Positions 9,489 through 19,350 are shown, numbered from the stretch's first letter. The stretch is 64,000 nt of DNA from Loktanella sp. 3ANDIMAR09 (GCF_001420005.1 NZ_LJAK01000005.1:124001-188000); one strand, 5' to 3'. Notes: generated from the sequence alone by a model not told the origin. Program-made: numbers and translations.

Positions 9489-10658
9489 CTAGCGTTCGTG
9501 AAACGCTTCTGACGACCGATACAGCGGCTTGGTCAGGTAGCTGAGGATGGTTTTCTCGCCGGTGTGCAGCTCGACCGTGGCCATCAGGCCCGGGCGCATT
9601 TCGATGCGTTGCTGGCGCACGCCCAGATTTTCCTGATCCACGCGCAGGATGACCCGGTAATGGGCATCGCCCTCGGGGCGGCGTTCGTCCTTGAACGTGT
9701 CGGCGCTGACGGTCTGCACCGTCCCCTTGAGCGAACCGTAGATCGTGTAGTCATAGGCGGTCAGTTTCACCGTGGCGTCCTGCCCCGTGGTCACGCCGGA
9801 AATGTCCTGCGGTTTCACGCGTGCCTCGACATAGAGCGCATCATCCAGCGGGATGATCTGAAAGATCTCCTCGCCCGGACGGATGACACCGCCGATGGTG
9901 GTGACGGCCATATTGTTGACCACGCCGCGCATGGGCGCGCGGATCACGGTCCGGTCCAGCTGGTCGCGGGCGATCTTGATGTTCTGTTCCAGCTGCGACA
10001 GCGTTTGCAGCGTTTCGGTATATTCGGTGGCACGGGCCAGATCGGCACCGGTGACAACCTCGTTGTACTTGATTTCAGCGTCGGCAAAGGCCTTGCGCAC
10101 CCGCGTGGTTTCGATCAGCGACACGATTTCGCGCGACAGCATGTCCTCCATCAGGGCCAGTTCATTGCCGGTTTCGTCCATGACGCGGCGCGCGCCGTCA
10201 ACCTTGGACGCGTAATCGGCCTGCCGCGCGGCCAGCAGGGCGCGTTCCGATTGCACGATGCCGGGGCTGGCCTCGGCAATGTCGGTAGGGACCTCGAAAT
10301 CGAACAGGCCCGCGATTTCGGCCTCCAGCCGCAGGCGGCGGATGGTGGCGGCATTGATCTGTTCGGACAGGTCCTGCACGGCCGAGACGAATTGCGTGCC
10401 TTCCAGCCGGGCGAGGACATCGCCCTCTTCGACGGTATCGCCTTCGGAGACAAAGAGTTCGGCCAGGATGCCGCCCTCAAAGTTCTGGATGATCTGCGGG
10501 CGCGATGCGCTGACCACCTCGCCCTCGGCGCGGACCAGTTCGTCAACCCAGGCGAATTTGGCCCAGCCGATAAAGATGATGACGGTGGCCGCAACCAGCC
10601 AGATGATCAGGCTGGGACCGCGTGCGGCCCCCTGAAATTCGGTATCCGCAACGGCCAT
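9489..10658 (-). CDS. Type I secretion periplasmic adaptor, HlyD/BapD-like
   Basis: This 389-residue membrane-fusion protein bridges the inner-membrane ABC exporter and the TolC-like duct. It has a single transmembrane helix near residues 15-40 (LIIWLVAATVIIFIGWAKF), a lipoyl/barrel-sandwich half starting GEVVSASRPQIIQNFEGG, a long coiled-coil hairpin (about 110-250), and the HlyD-family close VIRAPMRGVVNNMAV followed by a beta-barrel. The ATG at 10658 overlaps the stop of the ABC gene (TGATG), so the two are translationally coupled. It is the last gene of the operon. Confidence 0.92.
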   Translation of the reverse strand: MAVADTEFQGAARGPSLIIWLVAATVIIFIGWAKFAWVDELVRAEGEVVSASRPQIIQNFEGGILAELFVSEGDTVEEGDVLARLEGTQFVSAVQDLSEQINAATIRRLRLEAEIAGLFDFEVPTDIAEASPGIVQSERALLAARQADYASKVDGARRVMDETGNELALMEDMLSREIVSLIETTRVRKAFADAEIKYNEVVTGADLARATEYTETLQTLSQLEQNIKIARDQLDRTVIRAPMRGVVNNMAVTTIGGVIRPGEEIFQIIPLDDALYVEARVKPQDISGVTTGQDATVKLTAYDYTIYGSLKGTVQTVSADTFKDERRPEGDAHYRVILRVDQENLGVRQQRIEMRPGLMATVELHTGEKTILSYLTKPLYRSSEAFHER

Positions 10659-12895
10659 CACGATGCCTCCTTGTTCAAATGGGCAAGGACCTGATCGCGG
10701 GGTCCGTCCACGGCAAGCCGGCCATTGTGCAGCACCATGGTGCGGTCGGCCAGTTTCAACAGTGCCATCCGGTGCGTGGCGACAATCACGGTGCGCCCGG
10801 ACATCCAGCCTTCGAGGCGGCTGATCAGCGTTGTCTCCAGCGTCTGGTCCAGCGCGGATGTGGGTTCGTCCAGCAGGCACACACTGGGGTTCTGCAACCA
10901 CAGGCGCGCCCAGCCAATGGACTGACGCTGACCGACCGACAGGCCTGCCCCGCCGTCGCGGATGTCCAGATCCAGCCCCTTGGGGTGGGCGCGGACAAAT
11001 GGACCAAGGCCCGCGAAATCCAGTGCCGCCAGCATCCGGTCGTCGTCGCGTTCCAGCTGCGTGAGGTTGAGGTTGTCGCGCAGGCTACCTGCAAAGAGTT
11101 TCACCTCCTGGCCCAGATAGCCGATGGACCGGCGCAGGTCGCGGGCGGCGACCTGTTCCATGTCGACACCATCGATCAGCACGCGGCCCGAAGTCGGCAC
11201 ATGCAGGCCGGACAGGATTTTCAGCAGTGTCGATTTGCCGGACCCGTTGGCCCCGAGGATGGCGACGATCTGGCCTGCGGGCACCTTGAGCGAGGCAATA
11301 TCCAGCGCGCGCGCGCCATCGGCGTCATAGGTATAGGCAAGGTCGCGCAATTCGTATTCACCCGCCACCGTTTCACGGCGCAGGTAGGTGCGCGCGGCAT
11401 CGTTGTCCTGATCGGACAGGGCAATCTGGTCGAGGGCGGTCAATGCGGCCTTGGTATTGGACCAACGCGCGATCAGCCCCGCCAGACCGTTCAGCGGCCC
11501 AAGCGTACGGCTGGTCAGAATGCCCACGGCAATGATGGTCCCGACCGTGAATTCACCGGCAAACACCAGAAAGGTCCCCATCACGACAGCGGCGACATAG
11601 GTGGCCTGCTGCACGCCCTGCGCCCAGTAGGTGAGCGTGGTGGACAGGCGGCGTTGCTCGGACGTGGACAGGGCGGACAGCCCCGTCAGTTCGGCCCACA
11701 TGCGGTTGAAACGCCCCTCTGCGCGCTGCGATTTGATGGTGTCGGCCTCGAACACGGCCTCTTGCAGCAGGCGGCTGGATTTTGTCGAAGCACCCTGTGC
11801 GGCCAGCGTCAGGTCCATCATTTTCTTTTGCAGGAACAGTGACGGCAGCACCATCAGCACGCCGCCCGCAACCAGCACCCAGACGACCGGGCCGCCGATG
11901 GACCAGACCAGCGCCAGAAACAGAAAGATGAACGGAATATCCGTCAGCGAACCGATGGTCGAGGCGGTGAAAAATTCGCGAATGGATGAAAATTCGCGCA
12001 TCGCGGCAAAGGTCTGGCTGGGCGATTGCGCGGCCGTGGCCTTCATCCCCAGCAGGCGGTTCATCAGCATGTCCTGCAACCGCAGTTCGATCCGGCGGCC
12101 TGCATTGTCCATCAGGCGCGCGCGGGCGATACGCAGGGCGGCCTCCATCAGCATGGCCAGACCCGCACCGATGGTCAGCACCCACAGGGTCGCCGTGGAT
12201 TGATTGGGGATCACCCGGTCATAAACCTGAAGCGAAAAGAGCGCGACAGCCACCGCCAGCAGGTTGGCAACCAGCGATCCCAGGGCCACCTCGCCGATGA
12301 TGCGGCGGAACGACAGGATTTCCGCCCAGAACCAGTGACGCTTCGCGGCCTTCGTGCCGTGACGTTCGGTCAGAACGGCGGCCGGCACCTCGGCGCGGAT
12401 AATCCGGCCTGTGAAATGTTCGGTGAATTCGCGCAGCGATACTTCTTCGCGATTGTCAGGTGCGCTGGGGTCATGGACGACGATGGTGTCCTTGGTCTGT
12501 TCGAGCACCAGCACCAGTTTGTCCGAGGTCAGCCGCGCGATTGCGGGCCAGTGGGACAGTTTGGGCGGCAGCGCGACAATAGCCTGCGCCCGCAGCCCTG
12601 CTTCGTTCAATGCAGCGACCAGATTGGCGGGGGCCAAATCGCCATGGGCATCCGCCGCCTGCCCCTCGAGCACATCCGTCGCCTTGAGCGGTTGACCCAA
12701 GAGCGCGGCATAGGTCGCTGTAATCGCTGCCTTTTCGACGGCAAGCGCTGAATGGACAACGATCTTTGGCGCGGCAGGGGCAGCGGTGGCTGATCCGTCG
12801 GTGGCCTGATCGGCAGGCACCTTGACCGGGTCGATCTTGGCCAGTTTCATGCCACGCGAATTGGCGACGTCGAATGCAAGAACCGGACCGCTCAT
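10658..12895 (-). CDS. Type I secretion ABC transporter, LapB/BapC-like, with degenerate C39-like domain
   Basis: This 745-residue exporter half drives one-step secretion of the neighbouring Ig-repeat protein. Residues about 45-180 form a C39-peptidase-like domain without an obvious catalytic Cys, as in RTX and LapB exporters, where it binds substrate and does not cleave. A six-helix membrane domain follows. The ATPase domain has Walker A GANGSGKS (near 547), the signature LSVGQRQ, Walker B VCLLDEP and the H-loop VIVATHR. It overlaps both neighbours by a few bases, so the three export genes form one operon. Confidence 0.93.
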   Translation of the reverse strand: MSGPVLAFDVANSRGMKLAKIDPVKVPADQATDGSATAAPAAPKIVVHSALAVEKAAITATYAALLGQPLKATDVLEGQAADAHGDLAPANLVAALNEAGLRAQAIVALPPKLSHWPAIARLTSDKLVLVLEQTKDTIVVHDPSAPDNREEVSLREFTEHFTGRIIRAEVPAAVLTERHGTKAAKRHWFWAEILSFRRIIGEVALGSLVANLLAVAVALFSLQVYDRVIPNQSTATLWVLTIGAGLAMLMEAALRIARARLMDNAGRRIELRLQDMLMNRLLGMKATAAQSPSQTFAAMREFSSIREFFTASTIGSLTDIPFIFLFLALVWSIGGPVVWVLVAGGVLMVLPSLFLQKKMMDLTLAAQGASTKSSRLLQEAVFEADTIKSQRAEGRFNRMWAELTGLSALSTSEQRRLSTTLTYWAQGVQQATYVAAVVMGTFLVFAGEFTVGTIIAVGILTSRTLGPLNGLAGLIARWSNTKAALTALDQIALSDQDNDAARTYLRRETVAGEYELRDLAYTYDADGARALDIASLKVPAGQIVAILGANGSGKSTLLKILSGLHVPTSGRVLIDGVDMEQVAARDLRRSIGYLGQEVKLFAGSLRDNLNLTQLERDDDRMLAALDFAGLGPFVRAHPKGLDLDIRDGGAGLSVGQRQSIGWARLWLQNPSVCLLDEPTSALDQTLETTLISRLEGWMSGRTVIVATHRMALLKLADRTMVLHNGRLAVDGPRDQVLAHLNKEAS

Positions 12896-14211
12896 AGGAT
12901 GTCTCCGTCAACCAGGACGCCGCGCAGGGCGGCAGTTTTCAAATCGTTGCGAATGATGTCATAGCGCAGGGATGCCGCACGCCGGGCGGTGCCCACGCGG
13001 GATTCCATCAAGGTGACAACCTCGCGCACGGTGCGCTGACCGTCGCGCTGCGCCTGCACGTAGGTGTTGAATGTCTGCGCGGCCCCCTCGGCCAGTTGTT
13101 CGGCCTGCGCCAGTTGCCGCGTCAGCGAGCTGCGCTCTGCCTCCAGCTTGGCCAATGTCCGGGCGGTGTCCTCGCGGGTTTCGGACACGGCGGCGATGGC
13201 GGCGACGCGCTGCGCCTCGATCGCGCGCATCGCATCGCGGGTGCCGAAACCGATATCCTGATCCATCTGGGCCGTCAGCCCTACGTCGGAACTGTCACCA
13301 ATGCTGGCAATACCGGCCAGACGCGGGAAAAATCCGGCACGCCCGGCGTCAGCCTCGGCACCGGCAAGGGTCGCCTCGGCCTCGGCCTTGAGGTCGGGCA
13401 AGGGTTGTGCCGTCAATTCGGTGCGGAAAACGGCATCGGTCGTGCTGCCGGTGACCGGTGCGCCGGTCATTGCCGCCAGTTCAGCCCGCGCCGATGCCGC
13501 ACCTTCGAGGTCGAGGTCACGGTCAGCGCGCATCTCTTGCAGTTTCTGATGCACGATACTGGCGTCGACAGGGTTGCTGACGCCGCCCTTGACCCGTTCG
13601 TCCATGATGTAGGCGTAGCGTTCCAGCTGCGGCAGGGCCGCCGCATTGACAGCTGCGCGCGCCTCGGCGGCCTGGGCGGTCAACAAAAGGTTCAGCGCCT
13701 CGAATGCGCGATCGTTGGCATCCTGCGCATAGGTGACAGAGGCCACTTCGACCTCGGCGTTGGCATAGGCGCGTTCGGCCTTGTTGCGGCCATTGTCCAG
13801 AATGGTCTGTTCGATGAACAAGGTCGTCACAAGCGATCCGACCGATGACAGGCTGACCTGCGGTCCCATTGACGGCAGCCAGTTTTTCGACTGGGCCTGT
13901 GCGCGAAACCGTGCGGCGCGCAAATCCTGTTCGGCCTGCGACGTGCGATTGGACACGGCGGCATGGGCCACACCGGCATATAGACCGTCATTCAGCACGG
14001 TCCGCCGCGCCTTGAGCCCTGCAATGATGTCGGACGTGTCGCCACCCGGCAGCGTGGCATCCATCGTCGGTGCCGCCGCGGCCCCCGCGAAATCCAGTGG
14101 CGCACCCTGTGCGCGTGCCACCTCTGCATCCGTATCGTTCCGCCCGCAGGCAGTGAGGGAAAGTGCGAGACACACCACCCCCGTCGTCATTGTGATTTGC
14201 CGATAGCTCAC
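12892..14211 (-). CDS. TolC-family outer-membrane lipoprotein, type I secretion duct
   Basis: This protein of about 439 residues has long helical stretches rich in Ala, Glu and Arg, as in TolC-type duct proteins. It would form the outer-membrane channel for the adjacent ABC-HlyD pair. The GTG at 14211 gives a basic n-region and a signal ending LALSLTAC, so the protein is probably a lipoprotein; the later ATG at 14190 would leave an unusually short signal. The stop codon overlaps the start of the ABC gene (ATGA). Gene order and direction match the bapB position of bapABCD loci. Confidence 0.85.
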   Translation of the reverse strand: MSYRQITMTTGVVCLALSLTACGRNDTDAEVARAQGAPLDFAGAAAAPTMDATLPGGDTSDIIAGLKARRTVLNDGLYAGVAHAAVSNRTSQAEQDLRAARFRAQAQSKNWLPSMGPQVSLSSVGSLVTTLFIEQTILDNGRNKAERAYANAEVEVASVTYAQDANDRAFEALNLLLTAQAAEARAAVNAAALPQLERYAYIMDERVKGGVSNPVDASIVHQKLQEMRADRDLDLEGAASARAELAAMTGAPVTGSTTDAVFRTELTAQPLPDLKAEAEATLAGAEADAGRAGFFPRLAGIASIGDSSDVGLTAQMDQDIGFGTRDAMRAIEAQRVAAIAAVSETREDTARTLAKLEAERSSLTRQLAQAEQLAEGAAQTFNTYVQAQRDGQRTVREVVTLMESRVGTARRAASLRYDIIRNDLKTAALRGVLVDGDIL

Positions 14212-14321
14212 CCGCAGCCCGCCCGTTATTTTTATAGTCTTTGGGGAGTGCCCACCCCCGGCCCTGCCTTGGACTTTGGGGAGAGGCGGGGGGCACGGAC
14301 GTTGCCTGCCCCCCTGATGCT

Positions 14322-14339
14322 GGTCCGGTTGCCCGGACC
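14322..14339 (-). terminator. Hairpin after the adhesin gene, possible attenuator
   Basis: The stem GGTCCGG/CCGGACC with a 4-nt loop lies 10 nt after the adhesin stop codon and upstream of the TolC gene. It has no T-run. It could reduce transcription of the exporter genes relative to the adhesin. Confidence 0.4.
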
Positions 14340-14349
14340 GGGAGGATCG

Positions 14350-16830
14350 TCAGACGATGTTCTGCGAAAACGCGATGCTGCTGTCGATCACCAGCTCGCT
14401 GTCGTCGCCAAGGCTGTAGACGTTGTACGAACGGCCATCGATCTGCTGGGTGCCTGTCAGCGCAGCATTCCCGTTGAAGGTGACGCTGTCGTCGATGGAT
14501 CCGTGCACAACCAGCACGTTGTCGTTGCTCGACAGTGCGTCGATCGATTCCTTGGTCAGCGTCAGGCGCGCATTGTCGCCCTGATCCAGGTCGATCGCTC
14601 CGATGTTAAAGGTATCAAGCCCGGCAGCGTTCAGATCGACCACACCGTTCACATCCACCACCAGCAGGGTGGAGTTGCTGTTGCCGGCATCGTCGGTGGC
14701 GGTGATCACCAGCTGCTTGCCATCGACCACGGGTGCGTCAAAGCTGAAAGTCTCCTCGCCGTCGGCAGGGAAATTCTTCATGCCGTCGCCGTCTGTCGCG
14801 ATCAGGGACCGACCGTTGCCACCCTCGTCATAGGAATGAACCCGGATGTCATCGGAATTTCCGTCGATGGTGACAAAGGTCACGCCACGGTCGTAGTCGC
14901 CGATACCTTCGACCGATGGTGCATCAGGCACATCGGTATCCACATCGAACTGGCCGGTGATCGACCGGCTGTTGCCCGCCAGATCCTTGGCCGCGACCGT
15001 CACATCGGCCTGATAGGTGCCGTCGGGGATTTCACCGGCAGCATAGGTCACGGACCAGTTGCCATTGGCGTCCACGGTGGCGGCCCGGGTGACGATTGCG
15101 CTGGATGACCCGCTTTGCGTGGCATCGAAACGCACGATCACCTCGGTGGCACCACGTTCGACGGTGCCGGTCAGCGTCACACCGTCAGATGCCTCTGCGC
15201 GGTTGACCGTGTTGTCCGCACCTTCGACCGGGGTATCCAGCGTCAGGCGGTTGACCCAGGTATCCAGACGCACATCGGCCTGATCGGTCACGACGTTCCC
15301 TGCCGGATCGGTCGCGACTGCGGTGATCGTGGTAAAGGTTTCGACGTTGCCGCTGCGGATGACCGAAGTCGAGAAATTCGCAGTCCAGCTGCCGTCCTCG
15401 CCTGCGACGACGGTCTTGGACCCGTTTTCAAAGGTCACGCGCACCTCGGAGAAGGCATCGGCCTGACCGGTGATGTCGATGGTCTGTGCGCCGCGCTCAA
15501 TGTGGTTGATGACGCCGTTGCCACCGACGATTTCCTCGCGGATATCGACGGATGCCAGGGTGTCGACCTCGACCGTGCCGCGGGCAAAGGCTGCGTTGCC
15601 TGCCGCGTCGGTGGATGTGGCACTGATGACGGCCTGATATTCACCACCGGGCACCTCGGCACCCGAGAAGGTGTAGGTCCAGTTGCCATTGCCATCGGCC
15701 TGCGTGGTGTGCGTGATATTGCCTGACCCGTTGCCGTTGAAGGTCACGGTCACGGTGGCGTTCGCCTCGGCGGTGCCGGTGACCAGCACGCCGACCGCAT
15801 TGCGTTCGACCAGGTTGACCGTCCCGTCGCCACCAGCGGCAGAGGTATCAAGGGTGATCTCGTTGACGGTATCCACGTCCAGGAAATCGGTCGCAGAGGA
15901 CGTGCCGCCACCGGTCGTCACGGTTGCCACGACCTCGTAGGAATATTCACCCTCGCCCGCGACATTTGTCGGAACGGTGACCGACCACTGACCGTTGTCG
16001 TCGATGTCGAACGGGATCGTCGATCCGTTGATGACCAGCGACGCAGAAGCGTTGGGCGTCCCGGTGCCGGAAATTTCCACACCGTCGTTCCAGTCTTCGC
16101 CGTTGACGACGGTGCCGGTGCTGCGTGTGCCGCCCGAAATGACGATTTCAGGTGCGCTGTCGCCGCCGTCGCCGCCGGTTCCACCGCCGCCGCCGCCACC
16201 GTCGCCGTTTTCGCCGCCGCCTTCACCGTCCTCGTCCGTGTCGCCGTCGCCGCCACCGCCCTGGGTGCCGCCATCGGTGTTGTCGTCATCGCTCTCGGCG
16301 CCGCTGCCACCCAGCAGCGCAATGCCGCCCAGTGCGGCTGCACCAGCCGCAGCGGCACCACCGCCGATACCGCCCAGACCAGCCAGCAGGGGCACGCCCA
16401 GCATACCGACATCTGCACCGGTTTCGGTGCCGGCGATATCCAGCGACGCCACTTCGATGAAATAGAGGTCGTCATCGGGCGACCATTTGCCGAACCCGTC
16501 TTCGTCGATGTACTGCGCCAGCAACAGGTTGCCGTCACCCGGCACCAGTTGCACCTGCGCCAGCTGACCGCCGGAGGAGAGGAAAAGATCGTTCAGGGGG
16601 GCGCCGTCCGGGCCAAAGAAACCCTGGATCGTGATCACCTGGCCATCGACCAGCATCACCTGAAGCGCCTGCCCCTGACGCGCATAGCTCAGCACGTGGC
16701 TGCGCTGCAAATTCAGCGAAACGTCCTGACCCTGAGATACGATGATGTTCGCGTCCTGCCCGTTCCCGGACACCGCGCCACGTTGCAAGCCGCCCGCATC
16801 GTTGCGAACGACGAATTCAATCGCCGACAT
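14350..16830 (-). CDS. BapA-like Ig-repeat adhesin secreted by type I secretion
   Basis: This is an 826-residue secreted surface protein. Residues about 1-120 look like a BapA prefix domain (IIVSQGQDVSLNLQ, VITIQGFFGPDGAPLNDLFL). A glycine/alanine hydrophobic stretch (about 140-175) and a linker made almost only of Gly, Asp and Glu (about 178-228) follow. Then come four tandem Ig-like repeats of about 100 residues with DANGNWSVTY-type and DLAGNS-type turns. The C-terminus (LVIDSSIAFSQNIV) is the hydrophobic tail expected of a type I secretion signal. It is the first gene of the export operon. The ATG is preceded by GGAG. It probably promotes attachment or biofilm formation. Confidence 0.85.
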   Translation of the reverse strand: MSAIEFVVRNDAGGLQRGAVSGNGQDANIIVSQGQDVSLNLQRSHVLSYARQGQALQVMLVDGQVITIQGFFGPDGAPLNDLFLSSGGQLAQVQLVPGDGNLLLAQYIDEDGFGKWSPDDDLYFIEVASLDIAGTETGADVGMLGVPLLAGLGGIGGGAAAAGAAALGGIALLGGSGAESDDDNTDGGTQGGGGDGDTDEDGEGGGENGDGGGGGGGTGGDGGDSAPEIVISGGTRSTGTVVNGEDWNDGVEISGTGTPNASASLVINGSTIPFDIDDNGQWSVTVPTNVAGEGEYSYEVVATVTTGGGTSSATDFLDVDTVNEITLDTSAAGGDGTVNLVERNAVGVLVTGTAEANATVTVTFNGNGSGNITHTTQADGNGNWTYTFSGAEVPGGEYQAVISATSTDAAGNAAFARGTVEVDTLASVDIREEIVGGNGVINHIERGAQTIDITGQADAFSEVRVTFENGSKTVVAGEDGSWTANFSTSVIRSGNVETFTTITAVATDPAGNVVTDQADVRLDTWVNRLTLDTPVEGADNTVNRAEASDGVTLTGTVERGATEVIVRFDATQSGSSSAIVTRAATVDANGNWSVTYAAGEIPDGTYQADVTVAAKDLAGNSRSITGQFDVDTDVPDAPSVEGIGDYDRGVTFVTIDGNSDDIRVHSYDEGGNGRSLIATDGDGMKNFPADGEETFSFDAPVVDGKQLVITATDDAGNSNSTLLVVDVNGVVDLNAAGLDTFNIGAIDLDQGDNARLTLTKESIDALSSNDNVLVVHGSIDDSVTFNGNAALTGTQQIDGRSYNVYSLGDDSELVIDSSIAFSQNIV

Positions 16831-16905
16831 AATATACTCCGCCTCATGTGCACGCCCATCGAGGGACGTATCGATTTTGATTGCCGTCAGCGTAGCGAGA
16901 CGGAA

Positions 16906-16941
16906 TTTATAAATCCAGATGAATCTGGGCGGCAGCCGCCT
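16906..16941 (-). terminator. Two small hairpins between yihY-like gene and adhesin operon
   Basis: GGCGG/CCGCC and CCAGAT/ATCTGG hairpins stand back to back on the minus strand, directly after the yihY-like stop codon, and are followed by ATTTATAAATT. They may end the yihY-like transcript; the AT-rich stretch could also serve the adhesin promoter. Confidence 0.4.
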
Positions 16942-16943
16942 TA

Positions 16944-17870
16944 TTACTGCCGCGGGGGTGACACTTTTGTCGCATCTGCCGCGTCATGCTTGCCGTCGAC
17001 ATTGCCGTGCACATGCAGGTTCAACGCCGCCCCCAGCAGGATCAGAAAGGCCGTGATATATAGCCATAGCAGCATCCCGATGACCGCGCCGATAGACCCG
17101 TAGACCTCGTTGTAGCGGGCGAAATTTCCCAGGTAATACGACAACATGACCGAGGCCGCGATCCACAGGATCACCACGGTCCCTGCCCCCACCGTCATCC
17201 AGCGCAGGCGCGCGCCGCGTTGGTTCGGACCAAAGCGATACAGGATGCTGAGCGCGCTGTAGAGCACCACAAGCGCCACCAGCCAGCGAATCCCCTCGAG
17301 CAGCCAGGCCGTGTCATTCGCGATCGGCGCAAAGGCGATGAAGATCGGCGCAAGCACGACCGCCACCATGGCGACAAGCGCCATGGCAACCAGTGAAACT
17401 GTCAGCGTCAGGGCCACGATGATCTGTTTGAACCCATTGCGCGCAGGCCGCCCCGCAATGGCGTTCAGACCCGACATCAGGCCCGCCACCCCCAGACGCG
17501 CGGCCCAGACCGCCAGCAACAAGGACACGACAGAGGCAAACCCCAACGTATCGCTGCGCGTCGCCAGCAAACGCGCCATCTGTTCGGTCAGCAACAGGTA
17601 GGTGTCTTCTGGAATGATCTCTTGCATCAGCTCCAGTTGCTCGACCACGACCACCGGGTCGGCAATCAGGCCAAACAGCGAAATGATCGCCGCAGCCGCC
17701 GGAAACAGCGCAAAGATGCTAAAGAACGCAACGCCGCCCGCAATCAGGCTGATGTGCCGTTCAGAAGCCGTCTGCCACACCGCCCAAAGCAAGGACACGG
17801 CGCGGCGCAACAGGCCGCGCGGCGGTTTCGCAGTGGTCTGCTGGTCAGGATCGCTGGTCTGCGCTGTCAT
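16944..17870 (-). CDS. YihY/virulence factor BrkB family membrane protein
   Basis: This 308-residue inner-membrane protein has about six transmembrane segments. The family signature appears as HISLIAGGVAFFSIFALFP near the N-terminus and SIGAVIGMLLWLYITAFLILLGAALN near the C-terminus. The family was once misnamed ribonuclease BN; its activity is not settled, though a transport role is favoured. The start ATG at 17870 precedes a charged cytoplasmic lead of about 35 residues. The gene stands alone, upstream of and in the same direction as the adhesin operon. Confidence 0.88.
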   Translation of the reverse strand: MTAQTSDPDQQTTAKPPRGLLRRAVSLLWAVWQTASERHISLIAGGVAFFSIFALFPAAAAIISLFGLIADPVVVVEQLELMQEIIPEDTYLLLTEQMARLLATRSDTLGFASVVSLLLAVWAARLGVAGLMSGLNAIAGRPARNGFKQIIVALTLTVSLVAMALVAMVAVVLAPIFIAFAPIANDTAWLLEGIRWLVALVVLYSALSILYRFGPNQRGARLRWMTVGAGTVVILWIAASVMLSYYLGNFARYNEVYGSIGAVIGMLLWLYITAFLILLGAALNLHVHGNVDGKHDAADATKVSPPRQ

Positions 17871-18022
17871 GGCCCCTTGCTACGCCGGGTCGGGCCCATT
17901 CGCAAAGATTGAACCGCACAAAGTGATGAGGTGTCACAAATTTCCCCTCGAAATCAGGGGCCACGCTGGGTAGCGTCGGCGGTGCGGCACAATCGGCCGG
18001 GTCAGAACAAGGAAGCAACGCC

Positions 18023-18661
18023 GTGATGGATATCACAGATCAGGTCAATCTGCTTGCAGATCGGATACATGCCCTGCGCGAGGGACGTGACCGGGTCCTG
18101 ATCGCCATTTGCGGTGCCCCCGCGTCCGGCAAATCGACACTGGCCAAGGAATTGGCGCGTCGGTTGAACCTGCAAAAATGCCCGACCCTCGTCGTGCCGA
18201 TGGACGGGTTTCATCTGGACAACGCCATTCTGGACGCCCGCGACCTGCGCGCACGCAAAGGGGCGCCCGAGACCTTTGACGGGGACGGATTCCTGCATCT
18301 GATCCGCAGGCTGGGCGAGAATATCGAGGTCGTGGCCCCGGTGTTCGACCGCACCCGCGACCTGTCCGTGGCCGGTGCCATCGCGATTCCCGCCGATTGT
18401 CCGGTCATCCTCGTCGAGGGCAATTACCTGATGTTCGACGAAGCGCCCTGGCACAATCTGGCGGAGCTGTGGGACCTGACCGTGCGGGTCGAGGTGCCGA
18501 TGCCACAATTGCGCAGCAGGCTGATCCAGCGCTGGCTCAGCCTGAATTACAGCCGTGCCGCCGCCACCCGCCGCGCCGAGAGCAATGACATTCCCAATGC
18601 GCAGCGGGTGCTGGACCGTGCTATTGCCTGTGACATCACGCTGACCCCAAAGGGAGAGTAG
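18023..18661 (+). CDS. P-loop nucleoside/sugar kinase of the uridine kinase-phosphoribulokinase family
   Basis: This 212-residue cytoplasmic kinase has Walker A GAPASGKST near residue 31, a substrate-binding VVPMDGFHLDN, and VILVEGNYLMFDEAPW as its Walker-B-like strand. These are features of the E. coli YggC / FrcK-like group, which is annotated as nucleoside or fructose kinase. The actual substrate is not readable. Start is GTG 18023 or ATG 18026, with AGGAAG upstream. It converges on the FAH-family gene with two bases between the stop codons. Confidence 0.75.
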   Translation: MMDITDQVNLLADRIHALREGRDRVLIAICGAPASGKSTLAKELARRLNLQKCPTLVVPMDGFHLDNAILDARDLRARKGAPETFDGDGFLHLIRRLGENIEVVAPVFDRTRDLSVAGAIAIPADCPVILVEGNYLMFDEAPWHNLAELWDLTVRVEVPMPQLRSRLIQRWLSLNYSRAAATRRAESNDIPNAQRVLDRAIACDITLTPKGE

Positions 18662-18663
18662 CG

Positions 18664-19350
18664 TCACACGATCCGTGTGCGCACCGGGGCCAGCCTGTCG
18701 ACCTGCCCGACCAGCGTATCGCCTCTGTTCACCGCCGCGACACCGGCGGGTGTGCCGGTCATGACGATATCGCCCGGCATCAGTGTATAAAGCGTGGACA
18801 GGTTTGCGATGATCTCTGGCACCGACCAGATCATCGCGGCCAGCGGCGAGTCCTGACGGGTCTCGCCATTGACGGACAGATGGATCTTTTGCTCGGTCAG
18901 GTGAAATTCCGAGGCCGGGGTCAGCGCACCGATGATGGCCGAGCCCGCGAAATCCTTGCCCGTGTCCCAGGGTTGGCCTGCCTTTTTGGCGGTGCCCTGC
19001 AAATCGCGACGGGTCATGTCGAGCCCCACGCCATATCCCCAGATGACGCTGTCTGCCGCGGTTCTGTCGATGCCGGTCGCAGATGCGCCGATGGCAACCA
19101 CCAGTTCGACCTCGTGGTGCAGATCCTGCGTGCCGGGCGGATAGGGCATGTCGGCGTCATCGGTCAGCAGGTGATGTGCCGATTTGGTGAAATAGATCGG
19201 CGCACTGCGGGTCACGTCGCCGCCCATCTCGGCCACGTGGTCGGCGTAATTGCGGCCGATGCAGAAAATCCGGGCGACGGGGTAACGCAAGTCTGATCCC
19301 ACCACGGCAAGCGCGGGTTGCCTTGGCGGCTCAATAGAATAGTTTGACAC
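18664..19350 (-). CDS. Fumarylacetoacetate hydrolase family protein
   Basis: The protein has about 228 residues from a GTG at 19350, which has AGAAAGGG at good spacing; an upstream ATG at 19374 is the alternative. It carries the FAH core with IFCIGRNYADHVAEMGG, the metal-binding HHEVELVVAIG, GYGVGLDMTRRDLQ and DIVMTGTPAGVAAV. Members cleave C-C bonds or decarboxylate/tautomerise 2-oxo acids in aromatic catabolism, for example acylpyruvases. The length and sequence fit the acylpyruvase (FAHD1-like) branch, but the substrate is uncertain. It is divergent from the pqi-like operon. Confidence 0.85.
   Translation of the reverse strand: MSNYSIEPPRQPALAVVGSDLRYPVARIFCIGRNYADHVAEMGGDVTRSAPIYFTKSAHHLLTDDADMPYPPGTQDLHHEVELVVAIGASATGIDRTAADSVIWGYGVGLDMTRRDLQGTAKKAGQPWDTGKDFAGSAIIGALTPASEFHLTEQKIHLSVNGETRQDSPLAAMIWSVPEIIANLSTLYTLMPGDIVMTGTPAGVAAVNRGDTLVGQVDRLAPVRTRIV

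Noticed and set aside
16150-16290. Simple-sequence tract suggesting phase variation in the adhesin gene
   Set aside because: It is Gly/Asp codon-rich but irregular, without a long uniform short-unit repeat that would slip.
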